Source: Candidatus Poseidoniaceae archaeon (GTDB taxonomy: Archaea; Thermoplasmatota; Poseidoniia; Poseidoniales; Poseidoniaceae). From it: a DNA stretch of 64,000 nucleotides. The DNA is taken from contig JASLKG010000001.1 in NCBI GenBank assembly GCA_030747695.1, positions 62,001 to 126,000 on the forward strand. The letters run 5' to 3'. Both the position numbers and the translations under genes were made by a program. A model generated the notes under the pieces. The model was not told where the DNA came from, made no database searches, and was given only the letters and a program-made list of their open reading frames with translations. Within the stretch, counting starts at the first letter, position 1. Each line of letters starts with the position of its first letter. Shown here piece after piece: positions 35,801 to 49,842 of this stretch.

Positions 35801-37010
35801 TACAGAACCCGGAGAGCATTGGGTAATTCTAACTGTAATTGATGAGAGTGGCCAAGTAAGTGAAGAGAGAAAGCTGACAATACGTATTAACAATCCCAAG
35901 CCAGTAATCCAAGTAAGGATATTAGATGCATGGTTAAATGGCGTGTTGATAAATTCTTCAACACCAATGGCTGAAGGAACACAACCTTCTGGATGGTCTC
36001 ATACCTTTGATGATGATGGCAACGTTGTAACTACAGTAGATCAGATGTTATTCTTTGATTCAGCAGGAACTAGAGATGGTGATAGAAAATACGAAGGTAG
36101 ATTTGTTCCATTGGAATCAAATCATTCAGATTGGAACGGCATAGTTGAGTATTCTTGGGATTTTGGTGATGCAACACCTATTTCACACGAATCAATGCCT
36201 TGGCATCACTATGAGAGGTCTGGAACATACAAGGTTACATTGACTGTAAGAGACTCTTATTTGACTGGAGACGTAACAAGATCAACATTTACTATTATTG
36301 TCAATGAAGCCCCTGTAATTCATGAAATTATTTTGCCAGAGGAAATTAGAGTTGGCGAATCTGTTGCTCTAAATGCTAACGTTACCGATTCGGAGGCACT
36401 TGCTGAATATGTTATTTGGCGAGACCTTGATGTAAATGATGGATTGTATACAGATCGTGATGAGAGAGTTTCTTCTGAGATTACAGTTAGGTGGGAGTAC
36501 GATATTGATTACGATTCAGATATGAATGGAATTGTAGATGACGATTGGGAAACACCTTCTGGAGCAGATGGAATAAGGATTGCAGGAAGTTGGGATGAAG
36601 TTGGATTAAGCACGCTACGCCTATCTGTTTGCGATGGTATGGGAGTCTGCTCAACACAAGACTACGAAGTGACAATATTAGCCGAAAGCAAGGAGCCTCC
36701 TAGCTTGTCAGATTTCTCTTTACAAGATTGGAAGGACTGGTTAGTTGAAGCTGGTAGTGAATCCTTTTTGGTTCTCGCATTGATTGTTGCAGTTTTGATA
36801 TTAGGATGGGCAGTCATGAGAAGCCCAACTGAAGTCGAAGAGGAAGCTGAACAGGCAGCACAAACTTACGACGTAGAAGAGGTGCAATCATTCGGAGGAG
36901 TATTAGGTTTAGATCAACATAAACCCCCTCCAGCTCCAAAGATACTTTCCAAGGAAGAACGCCGTAGTGAGTCTTCTGGTTATGTAAGGCCTCTTCGTAG
37001 GCGTCGCTGA
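32826..37010 (+). CDS. Giant surface metalloprotease with PKD domains
   Basis: A 1394-residue exported protein. It has a signal peptide (AYAIVLIFLVSTLAPFVSA), then a metalloprotease-like domain with HELQH (232-236) and a downstream WIDEGAADMA, as in gluzincin families such as M30. A calcium-type DRDGDSLTD segment lies near residue 525. Several PKD/Ig-like domains follow, with WDYNDG, WDWGDG, WEFSDG and WDFGDA at the usual PKD motif. A membrane helix (FLVLALIVAVLILGWAVM) near 1310-1330 and a basic cytoplasmic end (RPLRRRR) close it. Two runs of eight G occur in the frame at 34079-34086 and 34548-34555. Likely a cell-surface protease in the same functional set as the M28 and BNR proteins. Confidence 0.82.
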   Translation: MSEPRSTKAYAIVLIFLVSTLAPFVSADGDSPPGDVIENFEPVFGDINQMVYSEAHPYMVPDSDEKLYSATRLMKNAWVDQGMPGVDVSTSPQALSTSGRACTPYSTGDSLNVPTSGGSIDVTVKKTTSTAAFMVQDGRTLSSTILNNWASTWDQTVYPTLMSYFGKDYFDGRGIAAPDVDNNCQIEVVIYAIDGAYNTGGYFAPGMSSSREAIFIDIDDAPLTWSKVILAHELQHLLHNALDPYENLWIDEGAADMAAFLCFGGSSTLYGHVNAWTEASETSVRWWNQRIADYGGGFIFLLYLADHLGGGPAIRKLVQDSATGGVAIENLARNPIDANPGVIGRNYIDIFTNFTIASTLDSDQGIYGLSNLYLTPVCGSSDFCRIQPADTNSDWMAPWTSTGNSIEGWGVRVFKFIPGGAAPAPLTMRFTGDQVGMDGVIMSRASTDGTYTRSDINFNGAVGTALVPGFGNVTDEIWAITWFASNKGDCDYTSCGSSYPQGIIDVEAARITSPAELTMNGSTSSDRDGDSLTDTIQLGFDVLSNAFFEDLDVTIEAKNSSGVIVDTIQSRVQAGGGSPVTTQFWFTSPSSELYSFDLTMRDMLGDVIDYVQSSPIYLDNMAPVANSSIDPVEAQTWDNIQFMGDGFDAWGLSYDNNTLPNLDLPVAYAWDYNDGNTSSLKSPVRSFTDVGQYNVSLRVKDSGGTWSLTDIKQINITDSSEPIPVITVAGQIIEDNYTILTGQRILFDASRTSDNVPISHLTFTWDWGDGSLEGGKGLSQANHLWADGLTWETSYNLTLWISDGVNTVSKVIEIIVRNRAPGQIFNDMLTIETYTPLSLPDVFEDVDGDVVSWTWAFEEGVNLEGGILDRTDLFVDLLSNEQNPIAAWNKEGLKNVSVTVTDDDGNVSSTLILVNVLNQHPVAQFTVRDSSSAGSPKIDFRYEDGEVDVPYTYDGRESYDPDGTSGDSSVLEFQWEFSDGIQSNKSLVTHNFTEPGEHWVILTVIDESGQVSEERKLTIRINNPKPVIQVRILDAWLNGVLINSSTPMAEGTQPSGWSHTFDDDGNVVTTVDQMLFFDSAGTRDGDRKYEGRFVPLESNHSDWNGIVEYSWDFGDATPISHESMPWHHYERSGTYKVTLTVRDSYLTGDVTRSTFTIIVNEAPVIHEIILPEEIRVGESVALNANVTDSEALAEYVIWRDLDVNDGLYTDRDERVSSEITVRWEYDIDYDSDMNGIVDDDWETPSGADGIRIAGSWDEVGLSTLRLSVCDGMGVCSTQDYEVTILAESKEPPSLSDFSLQDWKDWLVEAGSESFLVLALIVAVLILGWAVMRSPTEVEEEAEQAAQTYDVEEVQSFGGVLGLDQHKPPPAPKILSKEERRSESSGYVRPLRRRR

Positions 37011-37041
37011 AGGCAAAGGAGATTAACCCTCGACTGTGAAC

Positions 37042-37058
37042 CACCCCCGTAGGGGGTG
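37042..37058 (+). promoter_or_regulatory. Perfect GC hairpin just before the 37064 gene
   Basis: CACCCCC (37042-37048), a GTA loop and GGGGGTG (37052-37058) form a 7-bp stem ending 5 nt before the GTG start at 37064. It may end the PKD gene's transcript or block the ribosome site of the next gene. No T-tract follows, which weakens the terminator reading. Confidence 0.5.
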
Positions 37059-37063
37059 TATTA

Positions 37064-38134
37064 GTGAAGTGTAGGATTGCGATTCTGTTTTCAATAATTT
37101 TGCTGATGCCTCTAATCTCTCCTCAATTGGAAACAAGTTTTGCAGCAACAGCAGCCTCTGATCCTTGTGAAGGCAATTTTAGTTTTCCTGAATGGAATGA
37201 AACAGTTGTCAGACAAGCAAAAGTCCCTGTTAATCAGGGGTTCTGGACAGAGTGGGATGAAGGAGAACCTCCAAGAAGGAACCAAGGAGGCAATGGTGGC
37301 GAAAACAACCAAGATTCTGATGATGGTGAAGAAAGTGATCTCCCCAATTCATTTGAGGAATACGATGGTCCTGAAGAAGAATGGATGACATATTGGCATG
37401 ATGATTATCTTAAGCCGATAGTTATCGATACTAGGTGGTCAATGCTTGTTGGAAATGATGCAGTAGGTGCTTTGAAAGTAAATTTAGATCATACTAAGAG
37501 AACCACTATCTGTGTAACAATTGAATCTACAGGTGAGACAGGAGATAGCAGTAATCCAAAAGCTGACATATATTTGCTAACAACTAACCAATGGGATCGA
37601 TATAGTTCGTCATATGATGCGAGGCATGGCGCCTGGTGGGGCGAATGGAGTGATTCGGTTGATACTTCCGATGTTTCTCCTGAATGGAGATCCTTCGATT
37701 TGACTGGTTGGAGGTCATACCGAGATTCACACCAATATGAGAATACCGATCAAGTCTCATTCTCAATTTCTTTGGATGGGCCTGAAGAATATAGTGGACT
37801 TTTCGGAGGAGATTCAATAGAATATTTCCACATAGTAGTTGACAATACAAATAATTCTCATAATAATGATGCAATACCAGAATCGACAATCGCAGCAACT
37901 GTTTCTATTGTTTCAGAAGACAGAGGTACAATTCTTCCAGCTTGGTCGGTTTCACTGACCTGCATGTTGTTTATGTTTGGCACATTGGCCATACCTATGA
38001 TCATGAATAAGAGATATATGTCTGCTGGATTGGATGTGACAATCTCTGATAACCAAGTATCAACTAGCGGTTTAGTTCCATCATTAGAACAAAAATCGGA
38101 TTCAGAATATAGGGATGAATCAGGACCTAGTTAG
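37064..38134 (+). CDS. Exported, membrane-anchored protein of unknown function
   Basis: A 356-residue protein with a signal peptide (MKCRIAILFSIILLMPLISP), a Gly/Asn/Asp-rich stretch, a beta-rich extracellular region with many Trp (WSMLVGNDAVGALKV, YHIVVDN-like segments), one membrane helix (SVSLTCMLFMFGTLAIPMIM) near residue 305 and a short cytoplasmic tail. Not recognised. It starts at GTG 37064 after a strong hairpin. It follows the PKD protease in the same direction and may be a partner at the cell surface. Its stop overlaps the aroD stop (CTAG). Confidence 0.65.
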   Translation: MKCRIAILFSIILLMPLISPQLETSFAATAASDPCEGNFSFPEWNETVVRQAKVPVNQGFWTEWDEGEPPRRNQGGNGGENNQDSDDGEESDLPNSFEEYDGPEEEWMTYWHDDYLKPIVIDTRWSMLVGNDAVGALKVNLDHTKRTTICVTIESTGETGDSSNPKADIYLLTTNQWDRYSSSYDARHGAWWGEWSDSVDTSDVSPEWRSFDLTGWRSYRDSHQYENTDQVSFSISLDGPEEYSGLFGGDSIEYFHIVVDNTNNSHNNDAIPESTIAATVSIVSEDRGTILPAWSVSLTCMLFMFGTLAIPMIMNKRYMSAGLDVTISDNQVSTSGLVPSLEQKSDSEYRDESGPS

Positions 38135-38925
38135 TACTCCAGTAGAGTCCAGGCATCGCGAAGGTCTCTAACATTTATCAAGCCCTTGTCTGCTAATTTG
38201 AAGTCATTTTGAAGTGTAGCATATACCATTGCTTGATCAAGTATTGGTGCATGTAATCTGACCCAATCTCCTCCACTATTGAGCGTCATAAGGCTGTGCG
38301 AAAGTCCAGAATCTTTGAGTGTAAATGCTGCTTCAACAACTTGTAAAGCGTCAGAGTGTGAGTGAGCAGTTGAGCAAAATTTGACTATGTCGCCTTTCGA
38401 CTCGTTATCTTGTACAAATTGTACAATCTCTTCACTATCTGGTGTATTGTTAATGTCATGTCTAGAAGCAATAATGCTACAACCATTCTTTTTTGCAGCA
38501 TCGACAAGCTTCTTTCTCGCAGAATCCTTAATTGACAATTCTAAATCAATCCACGAAACGTTGGATTCAATAGCCTTAGATAGGACTTCTAAACGTTCTT
38601 TTTCAACTCCAGGGAAGAACCCTCCTTCGGATACAGATCTTACTGTGAAAACAACTGGAAGCGGCAGAGCCTCTTTTAGAGAAGCGATTGTTGCATCTAT
38701 GTCAATTGCTGAGTAATCTTTTGTGTCCCAATCTTGTTCAGGTGCCATTGCAACAATTTCGCCTTCCTCCTCTTCTGTTATTGTAGGGTCGGGTCGAACT
38801 AAAAACATCCTGTCAAACCTAATTTCCACCATATCTGCACCAGCAAGGTTGGCACGGGCTGCTTCATCGGTCAATTCCTCAACGGTAATACCATCGAGTG
38901 AGACACATACTTTCGGGTCAGCCAT
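38131..38925 (-). CDS. aroD: 3-dehydroquinate dehydratase, type I
   Basis: Third step of the shikimate pathway: dehydroquinate to dehydroshikimate through a Schiff base. The 264-residue protein has EIRFD (34-38), FTVRSVSEGG (93-102), catalytic His156 in ASRHDIN and the Schiff-base Lys182 in DIVKFCSTA, then the C-terminal NSGGDWVRLHAPILDQAMVY. An acidic insertion around residues 45-75 (TITEEEEGEIV) is extra relative to typical type I enzymes of 225-250 residues. It is divergent from gyrB over a long AT-rich gap. No other aro genes are nearby. Confidence 0.93.
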   Translation of the reverse strand: MADPKVCVSLDGITVEELTDEAARANLAGADMVEIRFDRMFLVRPDPTITEEEEGEIVAMAPEQDWDTKDYSAIDIDATIASLKEALPLPVVFTVRSVSEGGFFPGVEKERLEVLSKAIESNVSWIDLELSIKDSARKKLVDAAKKNGCSIIASRHDINNTPDSEEIVQFVQDNESKGDIVKFCSTAHSHSDALQVVEAAFTLKDSGLSHSLMTLNSGGDWVRLHAPILDQAMVYATLQNDFKLADKGLINVRDLRDAWTLLEY

Positions 38926-44027
<5,102 letters not shown>

Positions 44028-44102
44028 TTTCAATTTAGCGACGCCTTCAAACATGAATTGATACTGTGGGCATTTGTTCGGACCCGGTTTGGAGGCATTG
44101 TC

Positions 44103-45359
44103 ATGGAAGAGAGTTCATTGATTTATGATTGGAACACTGTTGAATATGAGTTGAATCGTAATCCAGCTAATCACCCCCATGGTGTTTGGTTTGATGATGA
44201 AACATTGCGCGATGGATTGCAAAGTCCAAGTGCCCGCAATCCATCAATAGAACAAAAAATCGAACTACTAACTTTTATGGAAACTCTAGGTATCCAGAAA
44301 GTAGATCTTGGTTTACCAGGAGCAGGTCCTTTCCATTTGGAGCACATTGATGCTATGGTGTCTCACATTACTGAAAATAATTTTCAGATTAGACCTGGTG
44401 CTGCTGTACGTACATTGATGCATGATATTGAACCCTTGGTGAAACTTCAAGAAAAGCATGGTGTTCCTATACAAGCAAGTGCCTTTCTAGGTACAAGTCC
44501 AATTAGGCAATACACCGAAGGGTGGACAATGGAAAAACTTCTTTCAACAATGGAGAAGGCAGTGTCATATGCTGTGGAAAATGATGTACCGGTTATGTTT
44601 GTCACGGAAGATACAACACGTTCCAAACCAGAAGATGTTAAATTAATTTATCAAAGAGCTATGGAATTAGGAGTAAGGAGACTTTGTGTTTGCGATACAT
44701 GCGGCCATGTAACTCCAAATGGTGTAAAGAAATTATTACAATTTATTGACGAAGAAGTAATCAAAGATGGTGGTTACAAGCGTAATGAAATCGAAGTAAA
44801 TTGGCATGGACATCAAGACAGAGGACTTGGTGTAGCTAACAATATTGCTGCAGTTGAAGCCGGTGCCGATGTCATACATGGGACAGCATTAGGAGTTGGA
44901 GAAAGAGCAGGTAATGCGCCACTCGATCAGACATTGGTTAATTTGAAATTACTTGGAGTAATTGATAATGATTTAACACAACTAGATGCTTATATGAAAA
45001 AGGCAAACGAATACATCGAAGTCCCACTTCCTAGAAATTATCCTGTCTTTGGAATGGATGCTTTTGAAACAGGTACTGGAGTCCATGCATCGGCTGTGAT
45101 AAAAGCAATGCGTAAAGGTGACAATTGGTTGGCAGACAGAGTTTATTCTGGAGTTCCTGCAGGTGACTTTGGGTTAAAACAAGTAATTAGAATAGGGCAT
45201 ATGGCGGGTCGATCAAACATAATATGGTGGCTTGAACAAAATAATTACGAAGTCACAGATGAGTTGGTTGCTCATTTGTTTGAAGTTGCAAAGAGTCAAC
45301 GCCGAAATATGGAAGATAGTGAAGTACACAATTCTGTGAAATCTTTCCTTAATGCATGA
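44103..45359 (+). CDS. DRE-TIM metallolyase, 2-isopropylmalate/homocitrate synthase-like
   Basis: A 418-residue protein of the LeuA/homocitrate synthase/HMG-CoA lyase superfamily. It has the TIM-barrel metal site: Asp in DDETLRDGLQSP, HGHQDRG for the HxH pair, and GVGERAGNAPLDQTL, typical of LeuA relatives. However RDGLQ replaces RDGEQ and is the form seen in HMG-CoA lyases. The C-terminal leucine-binding domain is absent; a short helical tail follows the barrel. The substrate is therefore uncertain. ATG 44103 (MEESS) is chosen over ATG 44058, which adds 15 non-conserved residues. No leu genes adjoin it. Confidence 0.8.
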   Translation: MEESSLIYDWNTVEYELNRNPANHPHGVWFDDETLRDGLQSPSARNPSIEQKIELLTFMETLGIQKVDLGLPGAGPFHLEHIDAMVSHITENNFQIRPGAAVRTLMHDIEPLVKLQEKHGVPIQASAFLGTSPIRQYTEGWTMEKLLSTMEKAVSYAVENDVPVMFVTEDTTRSKPEDVKLIYQRAMELGVRRLCVCDTCGHVTPNGVKKLLQFIDEEVIKDGGYKRNEIEVNWHGHQDRGLGVANNIAAVEAGADVIHGTALGVGERAGNAPLDQTLVNLKLLGVIDNDLTQLDAYMKKANEYIEVPLPRNYPVFGMDAFETGTGVHASAVIKAMRKGDNWLADRVYSGVPAGDFGLKQVIRIGHMAGRSNIIWWLEQNNYEVTDELVAHLFEVAKSQRRNMEDSEVHNSVKSFLNA

Positions 45360-45361
45360 AC

Positions 45362-46660
45362 CTATGCGTCGGCTTCTTCTTGTTCTGTTTCTTCTGCATT
45401 TACTTCTCGCCATTCAGCGTCTACTGAACCGCCTTCCCATTCACCTTCAACATTGATTTCAACCATTTCGTGGTCATCTTCTCTCCATAATGGTTCACCC
45501 TGGCTACCGTTTACAATTAGCCTATTTCGGTGATCCATTTGTCCTTTTAGAAGCTTAATATGCTTTGAAACTGGGAGGAAATGACCTACTGGCATTCCTG
45601 CAGTTACGAACGGATTTGTAGCTGTGCAAATCATCAATCCATCTTCAGGGGCTACTATGTCAACCATCAATCCAGGAGTTCCAGGATCTGAAATTGTAGC
45701 AACAACATCTCCTTCTTCCATTATGCTACCAGGGCTAACAAACATGTCAAGCAAACCTCCTTCTCCTGCTCTTAACCAAGTAGAACCTCCTGCATTTAAT
45801 CGGAATCTTGGACGTGAAGGATTTCCAGGTATTACTTTCAGAGCCTTGAGAACATTTAGACATCCATGTACGGCTGTTTTTACAGAGTATTGGTTTAACC
45901 AATCAGCCCCTCCTCCTTCATAAGTTACAGCAGCTATGCCTTTTTCATTTGCAATACGACGCAAACTACCCTTCGGAGGTCTACTGTCTAGAATCAATTC
46001 AATTCCAAAGGCCTTTGCTAATAGGTTAGATTCAGGATGAGATAAATCACCTCGAATTTGCGGCATATTTGATCTTCCTTTGGCAGCACTATGTATGTCT
46101 ATTATGATATCTGTTCCATCAATTAAATTTCTAGTAACATTATCAGCAACACGAGACGTAGTGTTGCCTTTTGGAGTTCCTGGAAACGCCCTATTCAAGT
46201 CACGCCCATCAGGAAAATATCTTGATTTCATTCTATATCCTGGTAGGTTAAGAACAGGAACAATTCTAACAGTTCCTGCCATTGTACTAGGATCAAGAAC
46301 TCCATCAGCACCAGTAAATGTTTGTGAGAGCAAGTTAGTACATGCACTTGGCCCAGTAAGTTCGTCTCCATGAGTGCCTCCAATTATTGTAACTACAGGG
46401 CCAGGCCTTTTCCCATGAAATACAGTAACTGGTATGGGCCAAGGATCTCCTAAATCAACGTCAAGCAAGGGCATGTGAATTGTACGCATTTCACCAACTT
46501 TAACACGCCTTCGAAAGAATCTAATGTCTCCCCATGATGTAGTTCTATCCCAATCAGGCCTTGCTTCAGACTCATGTTTTTCAAGAGCTTTTTTTATGGC
46601 TTTTCGACGAGTCTTGGGTAGTTCATGTGCGACTCTTATTCGTCGCTTCTTCCCGGCCAT
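45362..46660 (-). CDS. Succinylglutamate desuccinylase/aspartoacylase-family metallohydrolase
   Basis: A 432-residue zinc hydrolase of the AstE/AspA family. Its ligands are His97 and Glu100 in GGTHGDE and a later DIHSAAKGR. GYRMKSRYFPDGRDLNRAFPG matches the substrate-binding loop of the family, and a beta-rich C-terminal domain with PGSIMEEGDVVATISDPG follows. The C-terminus ends in an acidic tail. Substrate unknown: family members remove acyl groups from amino acids. ATG 46660 (MAGKKRRIR) is preferred over 46681. Divergent from the thioesterase gene. Confidence 0.85.
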   Translation of the reverse strand: MAGKKRRIRVAHELPKTRRKAIKKALEKHESEARPDWDRTTSWGDIRFFRRRVKVGEMRTIHMPLLDVDLGDPWPIPVTVFHGKRPGPVVTIIGGTHGDELTGPSACTNLLSQTFTGADGVLDPSTMAGTVRIVPVLNLPGYRMKSRYFPDGRDLNRAFPGTPKGNTTSRVADNVTRNLIDGTDIIIDIHSAAKGRSNMPQIRGDLSHPESNLLAKAFGIELILDSRPPKGSLRRIANEKGIAAVTYEGGGADWLNQYSVKTAVHGCLNVLKALKVIPGNPSRPRFRLNAGGSTWLRAGEGGLLDMFVSPGSIMEEGDVVATISDPGTPGLMVDIVAPEDGLMICTATNPFVTAGMPVGHFLPVSKHIKLLKGQMDHRNRLIVNGSQGEPLWREDDHEMVEINVEGEWEGGSVDAEWREVNAEETEQEEADA

Positions 46661-46736
46661 GTCGTGCCATACCGACTTCAATCATCAAGGTATGGCAACA
46701 GTAATAGAAATCAACCCCGTTGTACTGTGGTAGAAT

Positions 46737-47201
46737 ATGGGACATGGAGTGCAACGGAAATACGCACCGTCTTCAATTTGTTTTGGATGTGGTCCAGCCA
46801 ATCCAGATGGGCTAAAAATCGACTCATACAGAATAGAAAACGGCCTCGAGATGAGGTTTACCCCCTCATCTGAACACCAGGCATTCCCTGGAATGATTAA
46901 TGGAGGGATAATAGGCACATTATTGGATTGTCATGGTAATTGGGCAGCAGCGATTGCATTAATGGATCATAATAACTTAGAACAACCTCCATGCACAGTT
47001 ACAGCATCTTATACTGTCAATTTGAGAAGGCCAACTCCCTTCGGCAAAGAATTACACATTGTTGCTCAGATAGAAGAAATGCAAAATGACAGAGTGAAGG
47101 TCTCTCTTTCGATGTCAGCTGGAGACAAGATTTGTGCAACTGGAAGCGGTCTTTTTGTCGAAGTCAAAGAAGGGCATCCTGCATATCATCGGTGGTCATA
47201 G
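46737..47201 (+). CDS. PaaI-type hotdog thioesterase
   Basis: A 154-residue hotdog-fold protein. The N-terminal CFGCGPANPDGLKI is typical of this thioesterase group. The central helix GGIIGTLLDCHGNWAA follows the substrate loop HQAFPGMINGG, and the strand ASYTVNLRRPTPFG is the expected partner. It probably hydrolyses acyl-CoA, substrate unknown. The next gene begins immediately after its TAG stop, so the two are translated together. Confidence 0.82.
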   Translation: MGHGVQRKYAPSSICFGCGPANPDGLKIDSYRIENGLEMRFTPSSEHQAFPGMINGGIIGTLLDCHGNWAAAIALMDHNNLEQPPCTVTASYTVNLRRPTPFGKELHIVAQIEEMQNDRVKVSLSMSAGDKICATGSGLFVEVKEGHPAYHRWS

Positions 47202-47732
47202 ATGGTAAAACCTTCAGATGAACAAATAGAGAAATTAAATGATTTAAGTTGCTTTGTTATTGAAGTAATGACCTCTATGGGAATATGGAGTAAGGAACAA
47301 CTCACTAGTCTGACTAAAATCGAATTAGGAGTATTGAGACGAAACGCAACTCAGCGTCATGGTGTGACACGTTGGAAGAAGGGTATAAGCAAACCAAATA
47401 ATATTGAAGATGTAGATATTATTGACATTCATCCTGAACTACTAACTCAAGAATGGACCCCATATGGTGCGTGGGTATTGCACCATGAATATATTCATGC
47501 ATTGGGATATCTGGCTCATGATAGTACATTCAGAGATTTAGAAAAACTTTGGCCATCTAAAGAATCATCAATAATGGGATCTAAATTTACTGAAACTCTT
47601 CGAAAAAAGAAAGCAAAGTGGTTTTGGAAATGTCCTAAATGTTCTAAGGAATATCCTAGACAGAAAAAGGGACTTGGCAAATATATGTGCAGACATTGTC
47701 GTGTTCCGTTGAAAGATATTCCAATAAAATGA
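47202..47732 (+). CDS. SprT-like zinc metalloprotease domain protein
   Basis: A 176-residue protein. The active-site pattern HHEYIHALGYLAHDSTF gives His95-Glu96-x2-His99 and His106, as in SprT/Spartan families. The C-terminal zinc ribbon has C144PKC147 and C163RHC166. Spartan-type proteases cleave DNA-protein crosslinks in eukaryotes; the archaeal version may do the same, but this is inference. It starts at the ATG directly following the stop of the thioesterase gene. Confidence 0.8.
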   Translation: MVKPSDEQIEKLNDLSCFVIEVMTSMGIWSKEQLTSLTKIELGVLRRNATQRHGVTRWKKGISKPNNIEDVDIIDIHPELLTQEWTPYGAWVLHHEYIHALGYLAHDSTFRDLEKLWPSKESSIMGSKFTETLRKKKAKWFWKCPKCSKEYPRQKKGLGKYMCRHCRVPLKDIPIK

Positions 47733-47823
47733 ATATCTTTCAAAGGGTGTTGTCAAGCCAGCGCATTTCCATTACTCAAAGATGATAAAAGAAGTTAGAT
47801 ATGAATGAATCCGAGAAGACATT

Positions 47824-49842
47824 ATGCAGAGGGCAATAATAGCTGTATTTTTCTGCATAATTATGTTGCCATATGCAAATGCTGCCATCAGTTCAGAAGA
47901 CGGAGGTGGCGAACTTTGGTTTTCTTGCGATGATGCAAACACGTGTAGTTTAACAGAATTTCATACCGGAGAAACTAGTATTAGTGGTTCAGTAAATTCA
48001 GCAACACCATTTTCACCAGAGAGAGTTGTTATTGAGTTTGAAATGGCACCAGAGCAGAGTGAATTAGCATTATTGCCAGATGTCATTGATGAATTGCAAG
48101 TTGATCTTCGTTATCAGGACGATATAATTGGGCTTTCACGCCCAGATATTGTTGTATCAATTATTATTGATGAGTCAAACACAATACTAGAGTTTGAAGG
48201 AGATAGCAACCCCACTGATGGCATTTCAGGGCCACATTATGTAGAAGACGAGCCTTTGAATTTAGAAGGAGACCGATTACTTTGGCCCGGTGAGAGAATT
48301 AAGATCATACTGGAATTTGAGTTAGAAAGGCCAGGAACTTGGGAATTATTTCTCAGAGGTTCATCATTCTTGTTTCTAGATATCATTTGGTCTGAAGATA
48401 TTCAGTCTAGAAATACTGATGAACCATCTTCTGACGCTTCACCTAAAGAGACTGATTTTGATGAAAATCATTATGGAGCATTATTGGGTGACGATAGAGA
48501 TTGTTGGAAATTTGAAATAGAGAATCACGAAGTTATGAGGGCAACATTCCTTTGGGAGGACGTGCCTTCAGAAATAGAACAAAGTCATGGCCAACCTGAT
48601 TTGATATTGCCAGATAGAAGATTAGCACCTTCGCCAGAATTGTTAGCTACACAAGAAGAAGGACAAACTAGGATGACATGGCAATGGCGTGCCCTTCCTA
48701 CAGGTGAGCACACAATGTGTATTGGAGGAAGACTCAATGCCTTCCAACCGTATCAGTGGGCAGGAGTTACAGCATTCGAAAGTTCAGGTCCCTTGGATCC
48801 AAGTGGTTTCGATGGTTCAAAATATATTTGGCCAGAATTAGGAATGATTAGTGAAGATACTAACTCTGAAGAATTACACGGCGCATCAGGAAGCATGATA
48901 CTAGTATTATCACTGGCAATGATAATAGGAATATTGATAGAAATCCGTAAGGAATCAACATCGAATAAAATCCGTTATGGAATAATAGCGCCTGGAATGT
49001 TGATTCTATTGTTGGGAGGAATAATCTCGCCCATGTGGATGATGGCAGGAGAATCAGTTTCAACTGATGATTATGGATTAGATGAGTTGATTGATGATCG
49101 GTTGGATCAATTGTGGCATGCATCTCATCCAGGTACACCTGCATCATCTAGAGCATTGCATGTTGGTGCTACATTTGGAATGTTAGATGGAGAATATTTG
49201 CAAGTGAGATTGGTTACTGACTCAGCATTACAACTGGATGATGGAAGATGGCAATTACATATCCCTGCAATTAAGGAATTAGATATTGAGAGTTTGATAT
49301 TTAACAAGGTTGCAGAAAATAATAATCAAGTCTCAACAGATAATTTATTGGATTCACATTCAAGGTCTTTCATATTGTTAAGTGCTCGATCACTTATTCT
49401 AGATTTGATGATGTTAGAGTCACTTTTGATAGTAGAGGATTTACCTCAGTCTAATGTTGTGAATCTAGATATAGAGATGACAACATCAGGAAGTATAGGG
49501 TTGGTAAAAGACCCTGCTTGGTCAACTAGGCCAGTCGATATACCAGAAGGAAGATGGAGATTAATACAGAAAAATTTGTTCCCAAGTAGAATCATGATTT
49601 CGATGTGCGATTGTCAATTTGACGATTTGGAGATAAATATTGAACCCAAGCAAGAAATAGATCACAATATGTTAGTCAATTCAGAGGGAATTAATCCAGT
49701 ATCTTCACTTGTAGAATCTCAATACTTATGGATAATTGGTGGTATGGCATTTGTAACAATAGGGGTAATTATTGAAAACAAGAGACGCAAAAAAGCTAGG
49801 GCTATATTGTCGAAAATTGCTTCTGAAAATCTGTGGGTATGA
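47824..49842 (+). CDS. Exported multi-helix membrane protein of unknown function
   Basis: A 672-residue protein with a signal peptide (MQRAIIAVFFCIIMLPYANA). An extracellular beta-rich region of about 340 residues is followed by a pair of membrane helices (SMILVLSLAMIIGILIEI and YGIIAPGMLILLLGGIISP). A second soluble region with a propeller-like or sandwich pattern spans about 400-620, and a final helix (YLWIIGGMAFVTIGVII) leads to a basic tail. Not recognised. Four Cys lie in the first extracellular part. It stands alone and its stop abuts the TerB-like gene's stop. Confidence 0.65.
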   Translation: MQRAIIAVFFCIIMLPYANAAISSEDGGGELWFSCDDANTCSLTEFHTGETSISGSVNSATPFSPERVVIEFEMAPEQSELALLPDVIDELQVDLRYQDDIIGLSRPDIVVSIIIDESNTILEFEGDSNPTDGISGPHYVEDEPLNLEGDRLLWPGERIKIILEFELERPGTWELFLRGSSFLFLDIIWSEDIQSRNTDEPSSDASPKETDFDENHYGALLGDDRDCWKFEIENHEVMRATFLWEDVPSEIEQSHGQPDLILPDRRLAPSPELLATQEEGQTRMTWQWRALPTGEHTMCIGGRLNAFQPYQWAGVTAFESSGPLDPSGFDGSKYIWPELGMISEDTNSEELHGASGSMILVLSLAMIIGILIEIRKESTSNKIRYGIIAPGMLILLLGGIISPMWMMAGESVSTDDYGLDELIDDRLDQLWHASHPGTPASSRALHVGATFGMLDGEYLQVRLVTDSALQLDDGRWQLHIPAIKELDIESLIFNKVAENNNQVSTDNLLDSHSRSFILLSARSLILDLMMLESLLIVEDLPQSNVVNLDIEMTTSGSIGLVKDPAWSTRPVDIPEGRWRLIQKNLFPSRIMISMCDCQFDDLEINIEPKQEIDHNMLVNSEGINPVSSLVESQYLWIIGGMAFVTIGVIIENKRRKKARAILSKIASENLWV

